Source: Leptospira sp. (lineage in GTDB: Bacteria; Spirochaetota; Leptospiria; Leptospirales; Leptospiraceae). Taken from it: a stretch of 41,576 nt of DNA. Position numbers and translations under genes: made by a program. Below are positions 17,656-26,492 of this stretch, piece by piece. The stretch lies in NCBI GenBank assembly GCA_009991425.1, contig JAACWH010000087.1:1-41576 (forward strand), in the 5' to 3' direction. The notes beneath the pieces were generated by a model, which saw only the letters and a list, made by a program, of their open reading frames with translations, had not been told where the DNA came from and did no database searches. Positions within the stretch are counted from its first letter, which is position 1, and every line of letters starts with the position of its first letter.

Positions 17656-18658
17656 AATCTATCCTTGGATCGATAAGAACATAACAAACGTCTGAAAGTA
17701 TTTTCCCTAAGAGACCGATTAGAGATTGAACCAATAGCAATCCCATCATTAAATCCGTATCGCGTTCTCGAACTGCTTCGAAGCTTAGGTTTCCCATTCC
17801 ATCAATATTAAATACTAATTCAATAAAAAGGGAGCCCGCAAAAATCAAAGAAAGATTACTTCCAAAACCTGTAGCAATAGGGATGAGAGAGTTTCGAAAT
17901 GCATGATTTAAAATTGCATCTTTAAAACTCAAACCCTTTGATAAGGCTGTTCTAACATACTCTTTTGAAATTTGTTCAAGCAGGGAATTCTTCATAAGAA
18001 GTGTTAAGACTGCAAAAGATCCAGACACATAACAAATCACTGGAAGAAACATATGGCTGATTCTATCATTTACCTTCCCCCAAAAACTCAGCTCTTCATA
18101 GTAATCTGAAATCTCATGCCCAAGAGGGAAGAAGGAAAAGACTTCACCAGATGCAAATAAATACAATAATAACATAGCTAATGCGAAAACAGGAATAGAA
18201 TAAGCAAAAAAGATTAAAAAGCTTGTCCACAAATCAAATGCCTGTCCATGCTTTAAGGCTTTAAATATTCCTAAAGGTATACAAATAAAATAAGAAAGAA
18301 AAAATCCAGATAAGCCAAAGATCAATGAAACTGGCATTTTCTCTAGAATAAGCTCAGTGACTTCCTTGGAATGCAATCTAGATTCACCAAGATTAAAAAC
18401 TATAACATCCGATAACCAGTAGGTATATGCAATATAAATTGGTTTATCCAAATGCAACCTTTTCTTCAAAATCTCAACTTCTTCTTGAGAAATTTGCTTT
18501 GTACTCGCACCGGAAATATTTGCTACACCTTTGATCTTGGCAATTTCTCTATCCAAAGGTCCACCAGGTGCAAGATTAGAAATTAGAAATACTAAAAATG
18601 TAATACCTAATAAAGTTGGAAAAATCAAGAGTAGTCTTTTGATGAAATAAGTTAGCAT
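17648..18658 (-). CDS. Peptide ABC transporter permease, YejB/OppB type
   Basis: A 336-residue inner-membrane permease starting [20 protein letters not shown], like YejB and Opp[17 protein letters not shown] after the first helix is YejB-like, as are the insert [20 protein letters not shown] and the C-terminal LIDPRIDFD. The EAA loop is [20 protein letters not shown]. It has about six membrane helices. Its ATG shares one base with the preceding gene's stop (TAATG). No periplasmic binding protein gene (YejA/OppA) accompanies the permeases in the window, so the ligand-capture component must be elsewhere or replaced. Confidence 0.85.
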   Translation of the reverse strand: MLTYFIKRLLLIFPTLLGITFLVFLISNLAPGGPLDREIAKIKGVANISGASTKQISQEEVEILKKRLHLDKPIYIAYTYWLSDVIVFNLGESRLHSKEVTELILEKMPVSLIFGLSGFFLSYFICIPLGIFKALKHGQAFDLWTSFLIFFAYSIPVFALAMLLLYLFASGEVFSFFPLGHEISDYYEELSFWGKVNDRISHMFLPVICYVSGSFAVLTLLMKNSLLEQISKEYVRTALSKGLSFKDAILNHAFRNSLIPIATGFGSNLSLIFAGSLFIELVFNIDGMGNLSFEAVRERDTDLMMGLLLVQSLIGLLGKILSDVCYVLIDPRIDFD

Positions 18659-19719
18659 TATTTATATCCTTTTAACTCCAAATATCCCTTTCCATTTACC
18701 TTCTTACCATTACGAGTCCCTTGAACTAGAACTCCACCTTCCCAGTAAGCAAGACCTGTAGAAACTCTAGCATCAAACTCTTGTTCTTCGAATATTGGTT
18801 TGATTATTAAATTCAAATCTTCGGAACTTGATGATAAATTCCATTCCATAGGATAAGTTTTTTGAGTCGAAGAACTTCTCCAAGTCTTCAATCCATTCGG
18901 TTCGAAAATAATATCTGAACTTGGATCATAGGTCAATATTTTACCGTTCACAAATTTACTTGCAAAAGTCTCTGATTGACTCGATTTATCTTTTCGAAAG
19001 CGAAATGCCATCCAATCTGATCCATCATCCAAACTCAGTCCTATCCAATCCCATGAATTTTCTTTATCACTTAAACCAGCCATACTCCATTCATGGTCTA
19101 ACCAAGAAATTTGATTCGGAGCAATTTTATATGATTTTCCCTTTAAGCTTATAGAGCCCTTAGTTGGAATTCTTGTTATACTATAATAATTGGATCGGAA
19201 ATTTGGATCAAGCAGAGATTTTATAGACAGCCCTTTATCTCCATGATATAATTTATTTCCTAGATTCACAGAAAGTTGTAAATCTACGGCTATCATTGAG
19301 GAATCCTTGGGTTTGGCTGAAATATGATAGCTTCCATCACTTTTCATCTCAATCATAAAATTTTCTATACGTATAGTATTTTGATCAAAGCTTGCAAGTC
19401 CACCGATACTTCTTCCTAAAATCTGAGAACTATAGTGCTTTTTGTTCGAAAAATCTGAAATAGCAAAGTGAACAGGATAAACTACTAAGTTGGATTTAGA
19501 TTTTTTATCTAAGATTTTTGCTCTGAAAAAACTAAGCTCCATTCCAACTTCTTGCTTATTTTCTAGAGTATAATGACCAACAAAATAAATCCATTCAAGA
19601 TCATAGTCATTGTGAAAACTTTGGTCTTTAGGCAAGGAAATTGCAGATACAGAATAAAAACTGATTAAGGCAAATAAGAAACAAAGGTAAAGAAAATAGT
19701 TCTTAAACATCAATTTCAT
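18658..19719 (-). CDS. AttH/CrtC-family lipocalin-like protein (hydroxyneurosporene synthase-like fold)
   Basis: The 353-residue protein has an N-terminal signal ([18 protein letters not shown]). The mature part carries landmarks of AttH/CrtC-like double-lipocalin proteins: [20 protein letters not shown] near the start, [12 protein letters not shown] and [20 protein letters not shown] in the middle, and [20 protein letters not shown] plus GYLELKGY at the end. AttH-type proteins are often encoded beside ABC transporters. Carotenoid hydration is not implied, since the fold is shared by proteins of unknown function. It overlaps both the phosphatase gene upstream (ATGA) and the permease gene downstream (TAATG), suggesting it serves the transporter, perhaps by handling a hydrophobic ligand. 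That role is inference. Confidence 0.75.
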   Translation of the reverse strand: MKLMFKNYFLYLCFLFALISFYSVSAISLPKDQSFHNDYDLEWIYFVGHYTLENKQEVGMELSFFRAKILDKKSKSNLVVYPVHFAISDFSNKKHYSSQILGRSIGGLASFDQNTIRIENFMIEMKSDGSYHISAKPKDSSMIAVDLQLSVNLGNKLYHGDKGLSIKSLLDPNFRSNYYSITRIPTKGSISLKGKSYKIAPNQISWLDHEWSMAGLSDKENSWDWIGLSLDDGSDWMAFRFRKDKSSQSETFASKFVNGKILTYDPSSDIIFEPNGLKTWRSSSTQKTYPMEWNLSSSSEDLNLIIKPIFEEQEFDARVSTGLAYWEGGVLVQGTRNGKKVNGKGYLELKGYK

Positions 19720-21776
19720 TTTGAATTAAGTGATTTTAAGAGTGAATCCAATTCTTTTAGTCTTAGAAATTTTGGGAAAAATTTACGAAGTCTTTCAATT
19801 GCAATAGACATCTTAGTTGGATCTTCTTTCTTAAAATATGTCCTAGCTAGATTATAGTGAATAGAAGGATGAGCATCATTCATGTATAAAGATTTTTTAA
19901 GTTCAATTTCAGCCTTGTCGAATTCTTGAATCATAAAGTAACAGTAGCCTAAAATATTATGTGTTTCATAATTATGAAGTTTGTATGAACTGTATTCCTC
20001 CAAGAAAAGAATTGCTTCTTTGTATTTTTTCTCACGTGCAAGTGATTTACATAATAGTAGAATCGCATTTAGATCCCTAGGAAGTATATCATGAGCATCC
20101 TTAAGTAGCTGCGAAGACCTTACAAAGTTCTTTTTCTTATATTCGATTTTTGCTGATTGAACTAAACTTTCAAATTTAGGGAATTCAGAATTCAATGAAA
20201 ATCCAAGTATGGTGATATCATCCATTTGGTCGGTTCCCATACAAAATTCATTATGCTTTTGAGTAATATACTCAATAGATTTTTGAATATTCATCCCAGC
20301 CGTTTTTTCAATTATTTCAAGAAGGCGCTCATCACCAAATGCCTCGGCCTGATCATTTTCAGCTTCTGTTAGTCCATCTGTGTAAAAGAAAATTTTGTCC
20401 CCGGGTTCCAAAACAACATAATTGTCTTCGTAGTGATCACTCGCTTCAGGAAACATTCCTAAAAAAGTTCCTTCACCCTGCAAAAGACTTGCCTTGGCTG
20501 TCCTACCACTTAATAAAATAGGACGTGGATGACCTGCTATGGAATAAGTAATATTATAATATCTGTCAATAACAGCATAGATGCAAGTTGTATAGCCTTG
20601 TTGCATCAGCAGTTCTAATAAATCACGATTGATATTCTTAAAAATATTACTCGGAGATGGATTTCTATACATGTTGAAAAGCATCTTAGAAAGAGCTGTA
20701 ATAAAAGCAGCTGGAACTCCATGACCAGATACATCGCAGATTGCAATGCCAATTTTATCATCATCAAGTTGGAAGTAATCATAGTAATCACCACTAACTT
20801 CTTGCATGGGGCTAAAATGATTCCAGAATTGGATTCCTTTCCAGTCAGGAATAGTCTGAGGAATAATTCCCTTTTGTATATTCTTTGCTAGTTTAAGATC
20901 TTTAGCAATAGACTTTTGTTTTATTTCTAATTCAGTTTTGAAACTTTTTAATATTTCGACAGCAGCTTCTAAATCTCTATTCTCTAAGGCAAGTTCACGT
21001 GATTTTGTAATCACACTAGCTACATTGATTACAGAAAGATCTTTTGAATCAGATTCAGTTTCTCTAGAAATCACAAAGGACTTCTGAGCTTTACTTAGTT
21101 CTTCTTGGTTAATAAAGGTTCTAGATAATTTTGTTTTGGTGGGAGTCCATTGCATCTCATAGATATTTCGATCTGCTCCGAATAAAATATTCTCCCCAAG
21201 ATCTTTATGATCTGTATGAATTCCGAGCAGTCTTGTCTCTCTTAAATGCGTATTAGCATTTTGCAATTCAAACAATAGAGCAAGCCCATCTAACATTCCT
21301 TTGAAAAAAATTACATCATACCATCTTTCCTTAAATGGTTCTCTAAAATAGAATTGAAATAAGGCTTTAGATTCACTTAATTCTAAAATGTCTAAATAAA
21401 CTGTTCTTGTTAGCTTAGAAAGTAGAACTGGAAAACGAGAAATGATTTCTTGTATTTGAAGCGAAGATTCGTTAGTAGGCAAAAGCTCATAAGATTGGGA
21501 TAAAAAAGTTTCCTTCCCTAATTGGTAGATTGCAGGAGCGATATCCTCTAGACTTGCCAGGAAACTAAAAATTTTATCTTCCAATTCTTGGGGTATCCAA
21601 AGATTTTTATCATTGAGTATTCCTGAAAAAGATTCATCATCTAAAAACTCAGAAAATGGATTTTCTGAATCGATCTTTCTTTCTCGAATAAAATATTGCA
21701 TAATTCCAGAAACTCTTTTGGCTGAAATTTCTGGGCGATTGAACCAGGTGGGCAGATTGGAATTTTCTGTTGACAT
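19716..21776 (-). CDS. SpoIIE/RsbU-type PP2C phosphatase with C-terminal TPRs
   Basis: A soluble 686-residue protein with three parts. Residues about 1-270 are an N-terminal region I cannot assign. A coiled coil at about 260-305 ends in KNIQKGIIPQTIPDWKGIQF. The PP2C-type SpoIIE domain at about 305-515 has metal-site motifs SGDYYDYFQLDDDKIGIAIC, DVSGHGVPAAF and FYTDGLTEAEND. TPR-like helices fill about 535-680 (HNILGYCYFMIQEFDKAEIE). Such phosphatases usually dephosphorylate anti-sigma antagonists, in partner-switching pathways. No antagonist or anti-sigma gene is near. It is the first gene of the seven-gene operon, overlapping the AttH-like gene by ATGA. Its start is only 34 bases from the divergent gene at 21811. 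Confidence 0.85.
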   Translation of the reverse strand: MSTENSNLPTWFNRPEISAKRVSGIMQYFIRERKIDSENPFSEFLDDESFSGILNDKNLWIPQELEDKIFSFLASLEDIAPAIYQLGKETFLSQSYELLPTNESSLQIQEIISRFPVLLSKLTRTVYLDILELSESKALFQFYFREPFKERWYDVIFFKGMLDGLALLFELQNANTHLRETRLLGIHTDHKDLGENILFGADRNIYEMQWTPTKTKLSRTFINQEELSKAQKSFVISRETESDSKDLSVINVASVITKSRELALENRDLEAAVEILKSFKTELEIKQKSIAKDLKLAKNIQKGIIPQTIPDWKGIQFWNHFSPMQEVSGDYYDYFQLDDDKIGIAICDVSGHGVPAAFITALSKMLFNMYRNPSPSNIFKNINRDLLELLMQQGYTTCIYAVIDRYYNITYSIAGHPRPILLSGRTAKASLLQGEGTFLGMFPEASDHYEDNYVVLEPGDKIFFYTDGLTEAENDQAEAFGDERLLEIIEKTAGMNIQKSIEYITQKHNEFCMGTDQMDDITILGFSLNSEFPKFESLVQSAKIEYKKKNFVRSSQLLKDAHDILPRDLNAILLLCKSLAREKKYKEAILFLEEYSSYKLHNYETHNILGYCYFMIQEFDKAEIELKKSLYMNDAHPSIHYNLARTYFKKEDPTKMSIAIERLRKFFPKFLRLKELDSLLKSLNSK

Positions 21777-21800
21777 AAGCTAGTTAGATCTATCCCTAGT

Positions 21801-21806
21801 AGGAGG
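21801..21806 (+). promoter_or_regulatory. Strong ribosome binding site
   Basis: AGGAGG lies 4 bases before the ATG at 21811, a full anti-Shine-Dalgarno match unusual in this window. It fixes the start of the small secreted protein. Confidence 0.8.
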
Positions 21807-21810
21807 TATT

Positions 21811-22269
21811 ATGGAATATATTAAAATCGTCTTAACATTCATAGTTTGTTTCTTGATCTATCTCTTAAGTCCATTGGAATCTAATTCTTCTTTAGATTAC
21901 GAATTACCTGCTAAACCTCTTCAAGTATATAATTCTTTGACTAATTCATATTTTCCCAGAAGCAAAATTGCTGTTGGATTGAACAAAGAAATTCTTAAGG
22001 AAAATGAAAATGTTTTAATTGAGGTCATAGAATCGGAAGTACCATTCAAATTTGCATTCGAGATTAAAAATTCAAGTAGATTTTCCGATTATTCATATTT
22101 TTATGCAATCCAGGAAAGCCCTGATGGAACAAGTCATTTAAATGTGAAGATGAAATGGAGCCCAGAGTCTGGTTTGAAAGGAAAAATATTGAATCGCTTT
22201 TTTTACAAACAGGAAAACGAAAACCATTTAGAAACAGAAAGAGAAATTCTTCTTTCACAATTTAAATAA
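21811..22269 (+). CDS. Small exported or membrane-anchored protein, unknown
   Basis: A 152-residue protein starting with a hydrophobic helix (IVLTFIVCFLIYLLSPL) that may be an uncleaved anchor or a signal peptide. The rest alternates beta strands with a final helix. Features such as LQVYNSLTNSYFP near the start and LKGKILNRFFYKQENENHLE at the end recall SRPBCC/START-like proteins in outline, but I would not assign the family. The start is fixed by the AGGAGG at 21801. It is divergent from the phosphatase operon and 15 bases upstream of the polytopic membrane protein gene, with which it is probably co-transcribed. Confidence 0.75.
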   Translation: MEYIKIVLTFIVCFLIYLLSPLESNSSLDYELPAKPLQVYNSLTNSYFPRSKIAVGLNKEILKENENVLIEVIESEVPFKFAFEIKNSSRFSDYSYFYAIQESPDGTSHLNVKMKWSPESGLKGKILNRFFYKQENENHLETEREILLSQFK

Positions 22270-22284
22270 AAACTCTAAACTTCA

Positions 22285-24138
22285 ATGAATCTCTTCCGCT
22301 TATTGAGATCCACTACCCAAAGAATTCTAAACCACCAACATAAACTAGCTTTCATTTCTTCACTGATTCCTGGCTTCTATTTATTCTATCAATTCATCCA
22401 AGCTCAATGGAAGAATTGCACGGAAAACTGGCTACTGGGTTGGGATCCAAGCGCAAGATTTTCTATTTCCATGGAAATCGCTGACAATTTAAGACAGGGA
22501 AATTTCTGGAAACCGATTCTGATCTTTTTACATTCACCAACCTGGCCTAGTCTTAGAAGTTTTATAGAATCCTTTGTAATTCTAGGAAAAGGTGCAGATT
22601 CTAACATAAGCCTTTATATAACATTAGCTACATTTTTAGCATTAATCATTCTCTCTCATTGGATTCTTTATAAAAGCATTAAATCGACTATCTTATTATT
22701 TTTATTTGCAGTTTGTTTTGATTGGATGCTTTTTGAGACAATCCCTATTTTAGTTTATGCTTATTCAGGTATGTTAGAAATCCAAGGAGCAGTCTTTTTT
22801 CTATTGTCTGTAGAAGCAGTATTTCTAGTTCAAAAAGATTCTTCCTGGAAGACCCGAAATCTTATTTTCTTAAGTATAGCTTCCCTACTTTTACTTTTTA
22901 CTAAATATCCCTATGCATTACAATTTTTATTTTCCCTATTCATATTCTTTGTATTTTTAAATTTTTCTAAAAGCAAACAACTCTTAAAGAACTATCTCTA
23001 CTGGTTTGGAGTGAAGGGAAATCGAAGAATACTTCTTCCTTTCCTAATAATTTTATTTAGCATACTTCTACTTGGCAAAATAGGAAGTATCACGATTTCT
23101 AACAAATTGCAGATTCAGTTGATAGAAATTTTCTTTCTATTTTTTCTTTTGGATATCAATCATTTCCTTTCCATAGAATCCAAAACTTCAGTGAACTTAC
23201 AATTCAGCAAGCAATTGAGGCCGTTATGGTTCTTTGTCTTTCTTCCATCTTTAGTCTGGATCAGCATTCACCCTGATAGATTCGCATCCTTATTTCCCAC
23301 TCTTAAATTAGAGCAAGGTGAAAATAATTTATTACCCTATTTATATTCGTTTTATAAGGACATACCTATTCATTTCAGTATCTTTCTTCTAGTATTTTTG
23401 TATCTCATCTATCAAATGTTATTCAGAAGTCAAAGAATCCAAAAATCTAGGTTCTTTATCTATGCAAGCCTTGGATTTCTAGTAATCCTTGGGCAGAAAA
23501 TAATCACATCAAATCAACAAGCCAGACATATCTACCACATATACCCAGTTATACTAATTAGTATTCTATTTCTTTTTTATGAAATCTATTTATGGCTCTC
23601 TGCTTGCAAAATCTACAATCTAACAAATTTTTTCAGTAAAATACCGCAAAAATTACATTTTCCTTTCTTACAAATTGTTCTAATATCTTTGCTTTCATTG
23701 GGAATTCTTTCGAAATCTTCTTATTTTTTGCCTAAAGGAAATATTAATTCCTGCTATGTGATAAAAAAATACGATGTATCTGCGATTCCCCTTTGGATTA
23801 AAAGCATACAATCAGATTTTGTGAGCGATAAAACAATACTGATCAATGACTTAGCTAAAAATCATATCAATAGACCAGATACTCAATTGGTAATAGAAGA
23901 ATCTGCATATAACAATAAAATGTCTATTTCTGTGAATCCTAAATCTCTAGATACAAAAGACTACGACTATCTACTTCGCATATCCAGCCAATGCTCCCAA
24001 CAAGAGACACAAAAGTGGATGAATTCTAAAACAGAAAATGAAATAAGTCTAACCTTACTTAAAAAGGAAGATTTTAATTCATTACAAGAAGGACTTTCCG
24101 CCTGTATAGAGAAATACAAATGGAAAAGAGTCGACTAG
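22285..24138 (+). CDS. Polytopic membrane protein, GT-C glycosyltransferase-like
   Basis: The 617-residue protein has roughly a dozen hydrophobic helices. The first (about 20-40) is followed by NWLLGWDPSARFSISMEIAD, which places a WD motif and an A-x2-L-x-G segment in the first outer loop. This resembles the acidic metal or substrate site of GT-C enzymes such as ArnT and PMT (WDExxH/A). A soluble C-terminal part of about 130 residues follows the last helix. These enzymes move sugars from polyprenyl-phosphate carriers outside the membrane. The family call rests on topology and this one loop, so it is tentative. It is convergent with ispF. Confidence 0.65.
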   Translation: MNLFRLLRSTTQRILNHQHKLAFISSLIPGFYLFYQFIQAQWKNCTENWLLGWDPSARFSISMEIADNLRQGNFWKPILIFLHSPTWPSLRSFIESFVILGKGADSNISLYITLATFLALIILSHWILYKSIKSTILLFLFAVCFDWMLFETIPILVYAYSGMLEIQGAVFFLLSVEAVFLVQKDSSWKTRNLIFLSIASLLLLFTKYPYALQFLFSLFIFFVFLNFSKSKQLLKNYLYWFGVKGNRRILLPFLIILFSILLLGKIGSITISNKLQIQLIEIFFLFFLLDINHFLSIESKTSVNLQFSKQLRPLWFFVFLPSLVWISIHPDRFASLFPTLKLEQGENNLLPYLYSFYKDIPIHFSIFLLVFLYLIYQMLFRSQRIQKSRFFIYASLGFLVILGQKIITSNQQARHIYHIYPVILISILFLFYEIYLWLSACKIYNLTNFFSKIPQKLHFPFLQIVLISLLSLGILSKSSYFLPKGNINSCYVIKKYDVSAIPLWIKSIQSDFVSDKTILINDLAKNHINRPDTQLVIEESAYNNKMSISVNPKSLDTKDYDYLLRISSQCSQQETQKWMNSKTENEISLTLLKKEDFNSLQEGLSACIEKYKWKRVD

Positions 24139-24186
24139 AAGTTAAAAATCAATATTATAAAAAGAAAACTGATTTATTATACAAGA

Positions 24187-24669
24187 TTATTTTTTCTCTA
24201 AGAGAACGGTGGAGAATACCATCATTCCCTCGGCTCTGCCTAAAGCCCCCATACCTTCCATAGTAGTTGCTTTAACAGAAACTTGTGAAACATTGATACT
24301 CATAATCTCTGCGATGGAAGTTCGAATGCGATCACGGTAGGGAGCAATCTTAGGTTTCTCTGCTACTATAGTCACATCTAAATTACAAACTTGGAACTTT
24401 CTATCCTGCATAAGTTCTATCGCCTTACGAAGAATAATCTTAGAATCCATATTTTTTAAACTTGGGTCTGTATCTGGAAAATGATCACCTATATCGCCAA
24501 GCGCCAAAGCCCCTAAAATAGAATCAGAGATACTATGCAAAACTATATCGGCATCACTATGACCCAAAAGTGCGAATTCCGTATCTATCTCCACTCCACC
24601 AAGGATCAATGGCCGGATTCTTTCCATCACTAGTTTATGAAAATCAATTCCATTTCCAATTCGAAACAT
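24187..24669 (-). CDS. ispF: 2-C-methyl-D-erythritol 2,4-cyclodiphosphate synthase
   Basis: IspF closes CDP-ME 2-phosphate into MEcPP, with loss of CMP, in the MEP isoprenoid pathway. The 160-residue length is normal. Metal ligands appear as GIDFHKL (Asp9, His11) and [11 protein letters not shown] (His45). [15 protein letters not shown] and the C-terminal [18 protein letters not shown] are family hallmarks. The active unit is a homotrimer. The gene follows nadA with 28 bases between and is probably co-transcribed. Other MEP genes are not in the window. Confidence 0.95.
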   Translation of the reverse strand: MFRIGNGIDFHKLVMERIRPLILGGVEIDTEFALLGHSDADIVLHSISDSILGALALGDIGDHFPDTDPSLKNMDSKIILRKAIELMQDRKFQVCNLDVTIVAEKPKIAPYRDRIRTSIAEIMSINVSQVSVKATTMEGMGALGRAEGMMVFSTVLLEKK

Positions 24670-24697
24670 ATTTACCTCAGAAAGTCTTTATAGAATA

Positions 24698-25684
24698 CTA
24701 CTTCTTTTTATAAGATATCTCAAGCATTCTTTGAACAGATTTTTGAGCAAGCTGAATGATTTCTGGGTCTAAAAGGATTTCGAATTTTTCCTCAAGTAAA
24801 CTTGCTTTAATTTTTTCTAAGGTGATCTTCTTCATATGCGGGCAAGTCTGGCAGGTTGACACGAAATGTTTCTCTGGAAATTCGATTCTTAGATTATCTC
24901 CCATCGAACATTCTGTAATCAAAAGAATATTCTTAGAAGGAGCCTTCCTTACAAATTCAATCATCTGAGAAGTAGAGCCTGAAAAATCGGATCGATCCAC
25001 AACTTCCCTTGAGCATTCAGGATGGGAAATTACTGTCACATCCCCACCCATTCTTTGGCGAGTAATCTCAATGTCCAAAGGAGTATACATTTCATGCACC
25101 ATGCATCTTCCAGGGTGGGAAATAATTTTTTTCTTAGTGAGTTTCCTAACATTATCAGCCAGATATTCATCAGGAAGAAAAATCACAGTATCGGATTCGA
25201 GCGACTCTACAATCTGAAGTGCATTAGCTGAAGTACAGCAAATGTCGGTTTCTGCTTTCACTTCTGCAGAACAATTCACATAGGTAACAACAGGGACTCC
25301 TGGGTACTGTTTCTTTAGCTTCTGAACATCGGCTCTTGTAATTGATTCTGCTAAAGAACAACCAGCTTTCAGATCAGCAATCAGGACCTTCTTATCTGGC
25401 GATAAGATCTTAGCAGTTTCAGCCATGAAATGAACACCATTGAATAAGACTATATCAGCCTTGGTTTCTGCTGCAGCCTTAGAAAGGTAGAGTGAATCTC
25501 CCACAATATCCGATACCCCAAAAAATACATCTGGGGTCATATAATTATGCCCTAAGATTACTGCGTTCTTATCTTTTTTTAATTGGTTGATCTCTTCTAT
25601 AAGTGGAAGCATCAGCTTAATTTCAGATGGAATATATAGTTTTTCTAGTTTTTGGATGGTTTGGTCTAATGTGAAAGCTGTCAT
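24698..25684 (-). CDS. nadA: Quinolinate synthase
   Basis: NadA condenses iminoaspartate with dihydroxyacetone phosphate to quinolinate in NAD synthesis, using a [4Fe-4S] cluster with one open iron site. The 328 residues contain [11 protein letters not shown] near the start and the three cluster-ligand regions: KAGCSLA (Cys109), HPECS (Cys224) and TCQTCPHM (Cys278/Cys281). [20 protein letters not shown] and HPGRCMVHE are also conserved. All ligands are present, so it should be functional. nadB and nadC are absent here. The gene reads away from the LpoB-like gene, with 210 bases between their starts. Confidence 0.95.
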   Translation of the reverse strand: MTAFTLDQTIQKLEKLYIPSEIKLMLPLIEEINQLKKDKNAVILGHNYMTPDVFFGVSDIVGDSLYLSKAAAETKADIVLFNGVHFMAETAKILSPDKKVLIADLKAGCSLAESITRADVQKLKKQYPGVPVVTYVNCSAEVKAETDICCTSANALQIVESLESDTVIFLPDEYLADNVRKLTKKKIISHPGRCMVHEMYTPLDIEITRQRMGGDVTVISHPECSREVVDRSDFSGSTSQMIEFVRKAPSKNILLITECSMGDNLRIEFPEKHFVSTCQTCPHMKKITLEKIKASLLEEKFEILLDPEIIQLAQKSVQRMLEISYKKK

Positions 25685-25834
25685 TTTAATTTCCTTAGAA
25701 GCAATTTATGGCGAATAATGATCTACTTATGAACTGTGGAAAATCTGAAGTAGACGGTCTTTCGGTATAGGAAAGTTCGTTCATGGATCTCTTAGAATTT
25801 AGACCATTGGTGGATTGTAAATTTTTTTTTCTGT

Positions 25835-25863
25835 TTGACAGATTCATCAATTTAAAGTAATTT
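25835..25863 (+). promoter_or_regulatory. Candidate promoter for the lipoprotein pair
   Basis: A perfect TTGACA (25835-25840) lies 54 bases before the LpoB-like ATG, and a weak TAATTT sits 17 bases further on (25858-25863). AGAGG at 25885-25889 is a reasonable ribosome binding site for the ATG at 25895. Only the -35 match is strong. Confidence 0.35.
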
Positions 25864-25894
25864 TCCTAGGTAGGTTTTATTTTCAGAGGTACAT

Positions 25895-26476
25895 ATGATT
25901 TTCAGCAAAATATTAAGTTTCCTATCCATTCTTTGGATAATTTCATGCACTAGCGGGGCAGAAAGACTTGATTTAACTACAGATTTAGTGTCAGATTCTG
26001 GCGGTCTTACAAGCCAAGAATTGGGCAGAGCTGCACTTCGATTTGGAGATGAAATTGGAGCTTATTTCAAAGAAAACCCGAGGGAAGAAGGCATCTTTTT
26101 AGCTCATTTTCCATCTAGAAATAATACTACAGAACAAATTGCTACAGAATTTTTTGACAATGCTTTTGTATCACAATTAATTAAAAATAAAATATTTACA
26201 GTTCGAACCAATACTCGAGAGAAATCTATCAATGAGATTACTTTTAGTCTTAGTGGAATGACTTCCAATCGACTTTCTCTGGGGAAGATGAAATCTCCCA
26301 ATTTTTTTGTTCGATGTGATATTGATGAGAACATTTTCACAGTAAGTGGTGATAGAATTGTTGAACAGACTATTAATATAGAATTAGTGGAAGTAGAGTC
26401 TAACATTGCAATATGGAACGAGAGAGTTGCATATAGAAAGAAAGCAGTTGTAGGTAACAGAGGGGTTGGTTGGTAA
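25895..26476 (+). CDS. LpoB-like lipoprotein (penicillin-binding protein activator family)
   Basis: A 193-residue lipoprotein with signal ILSFLSILWIISC and Cys18 (Ser at -1, acceptable for spirochetes). The mature part, with EEGIFLAHFPSRNNTTEQIA, a helix ending FVSQLIKNKIFTVRT, then FFVRCDIDENIFTVSGDR and SNIAIWNERVAYRKKAV, matches the LpoB fold (COG3417). In enteric bacteria LpoB spans from the outer membrane to stimulate PBP1b. Here the same family occurs next to a COG3014-like gene, an arrangement seen in bacteria without enteric-type PBP1b regulation, so the PBP role should not be assumed. 16 bases separate it from the next gene. Confidence 0.75.
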   Translation: MIFSKILSFLSILWIISCTSGAERLDLTTDLVSDSGGLTSQELGRAALRFGDEIGAYFKENPREEGIFLAHFPSRNNTTEQIATEFFDNAFVSQLIKNKIFTVRTNTREKSINEITFSLSGMTSNRLSLGKMKSPNFFVRCDIDENIFTVSGDRIVEQTINIELVEVESNIAIWNERVAYRKKAVVGNRGVGW

Positions 26477-26492
26477 CCAATTCTAAATATAC

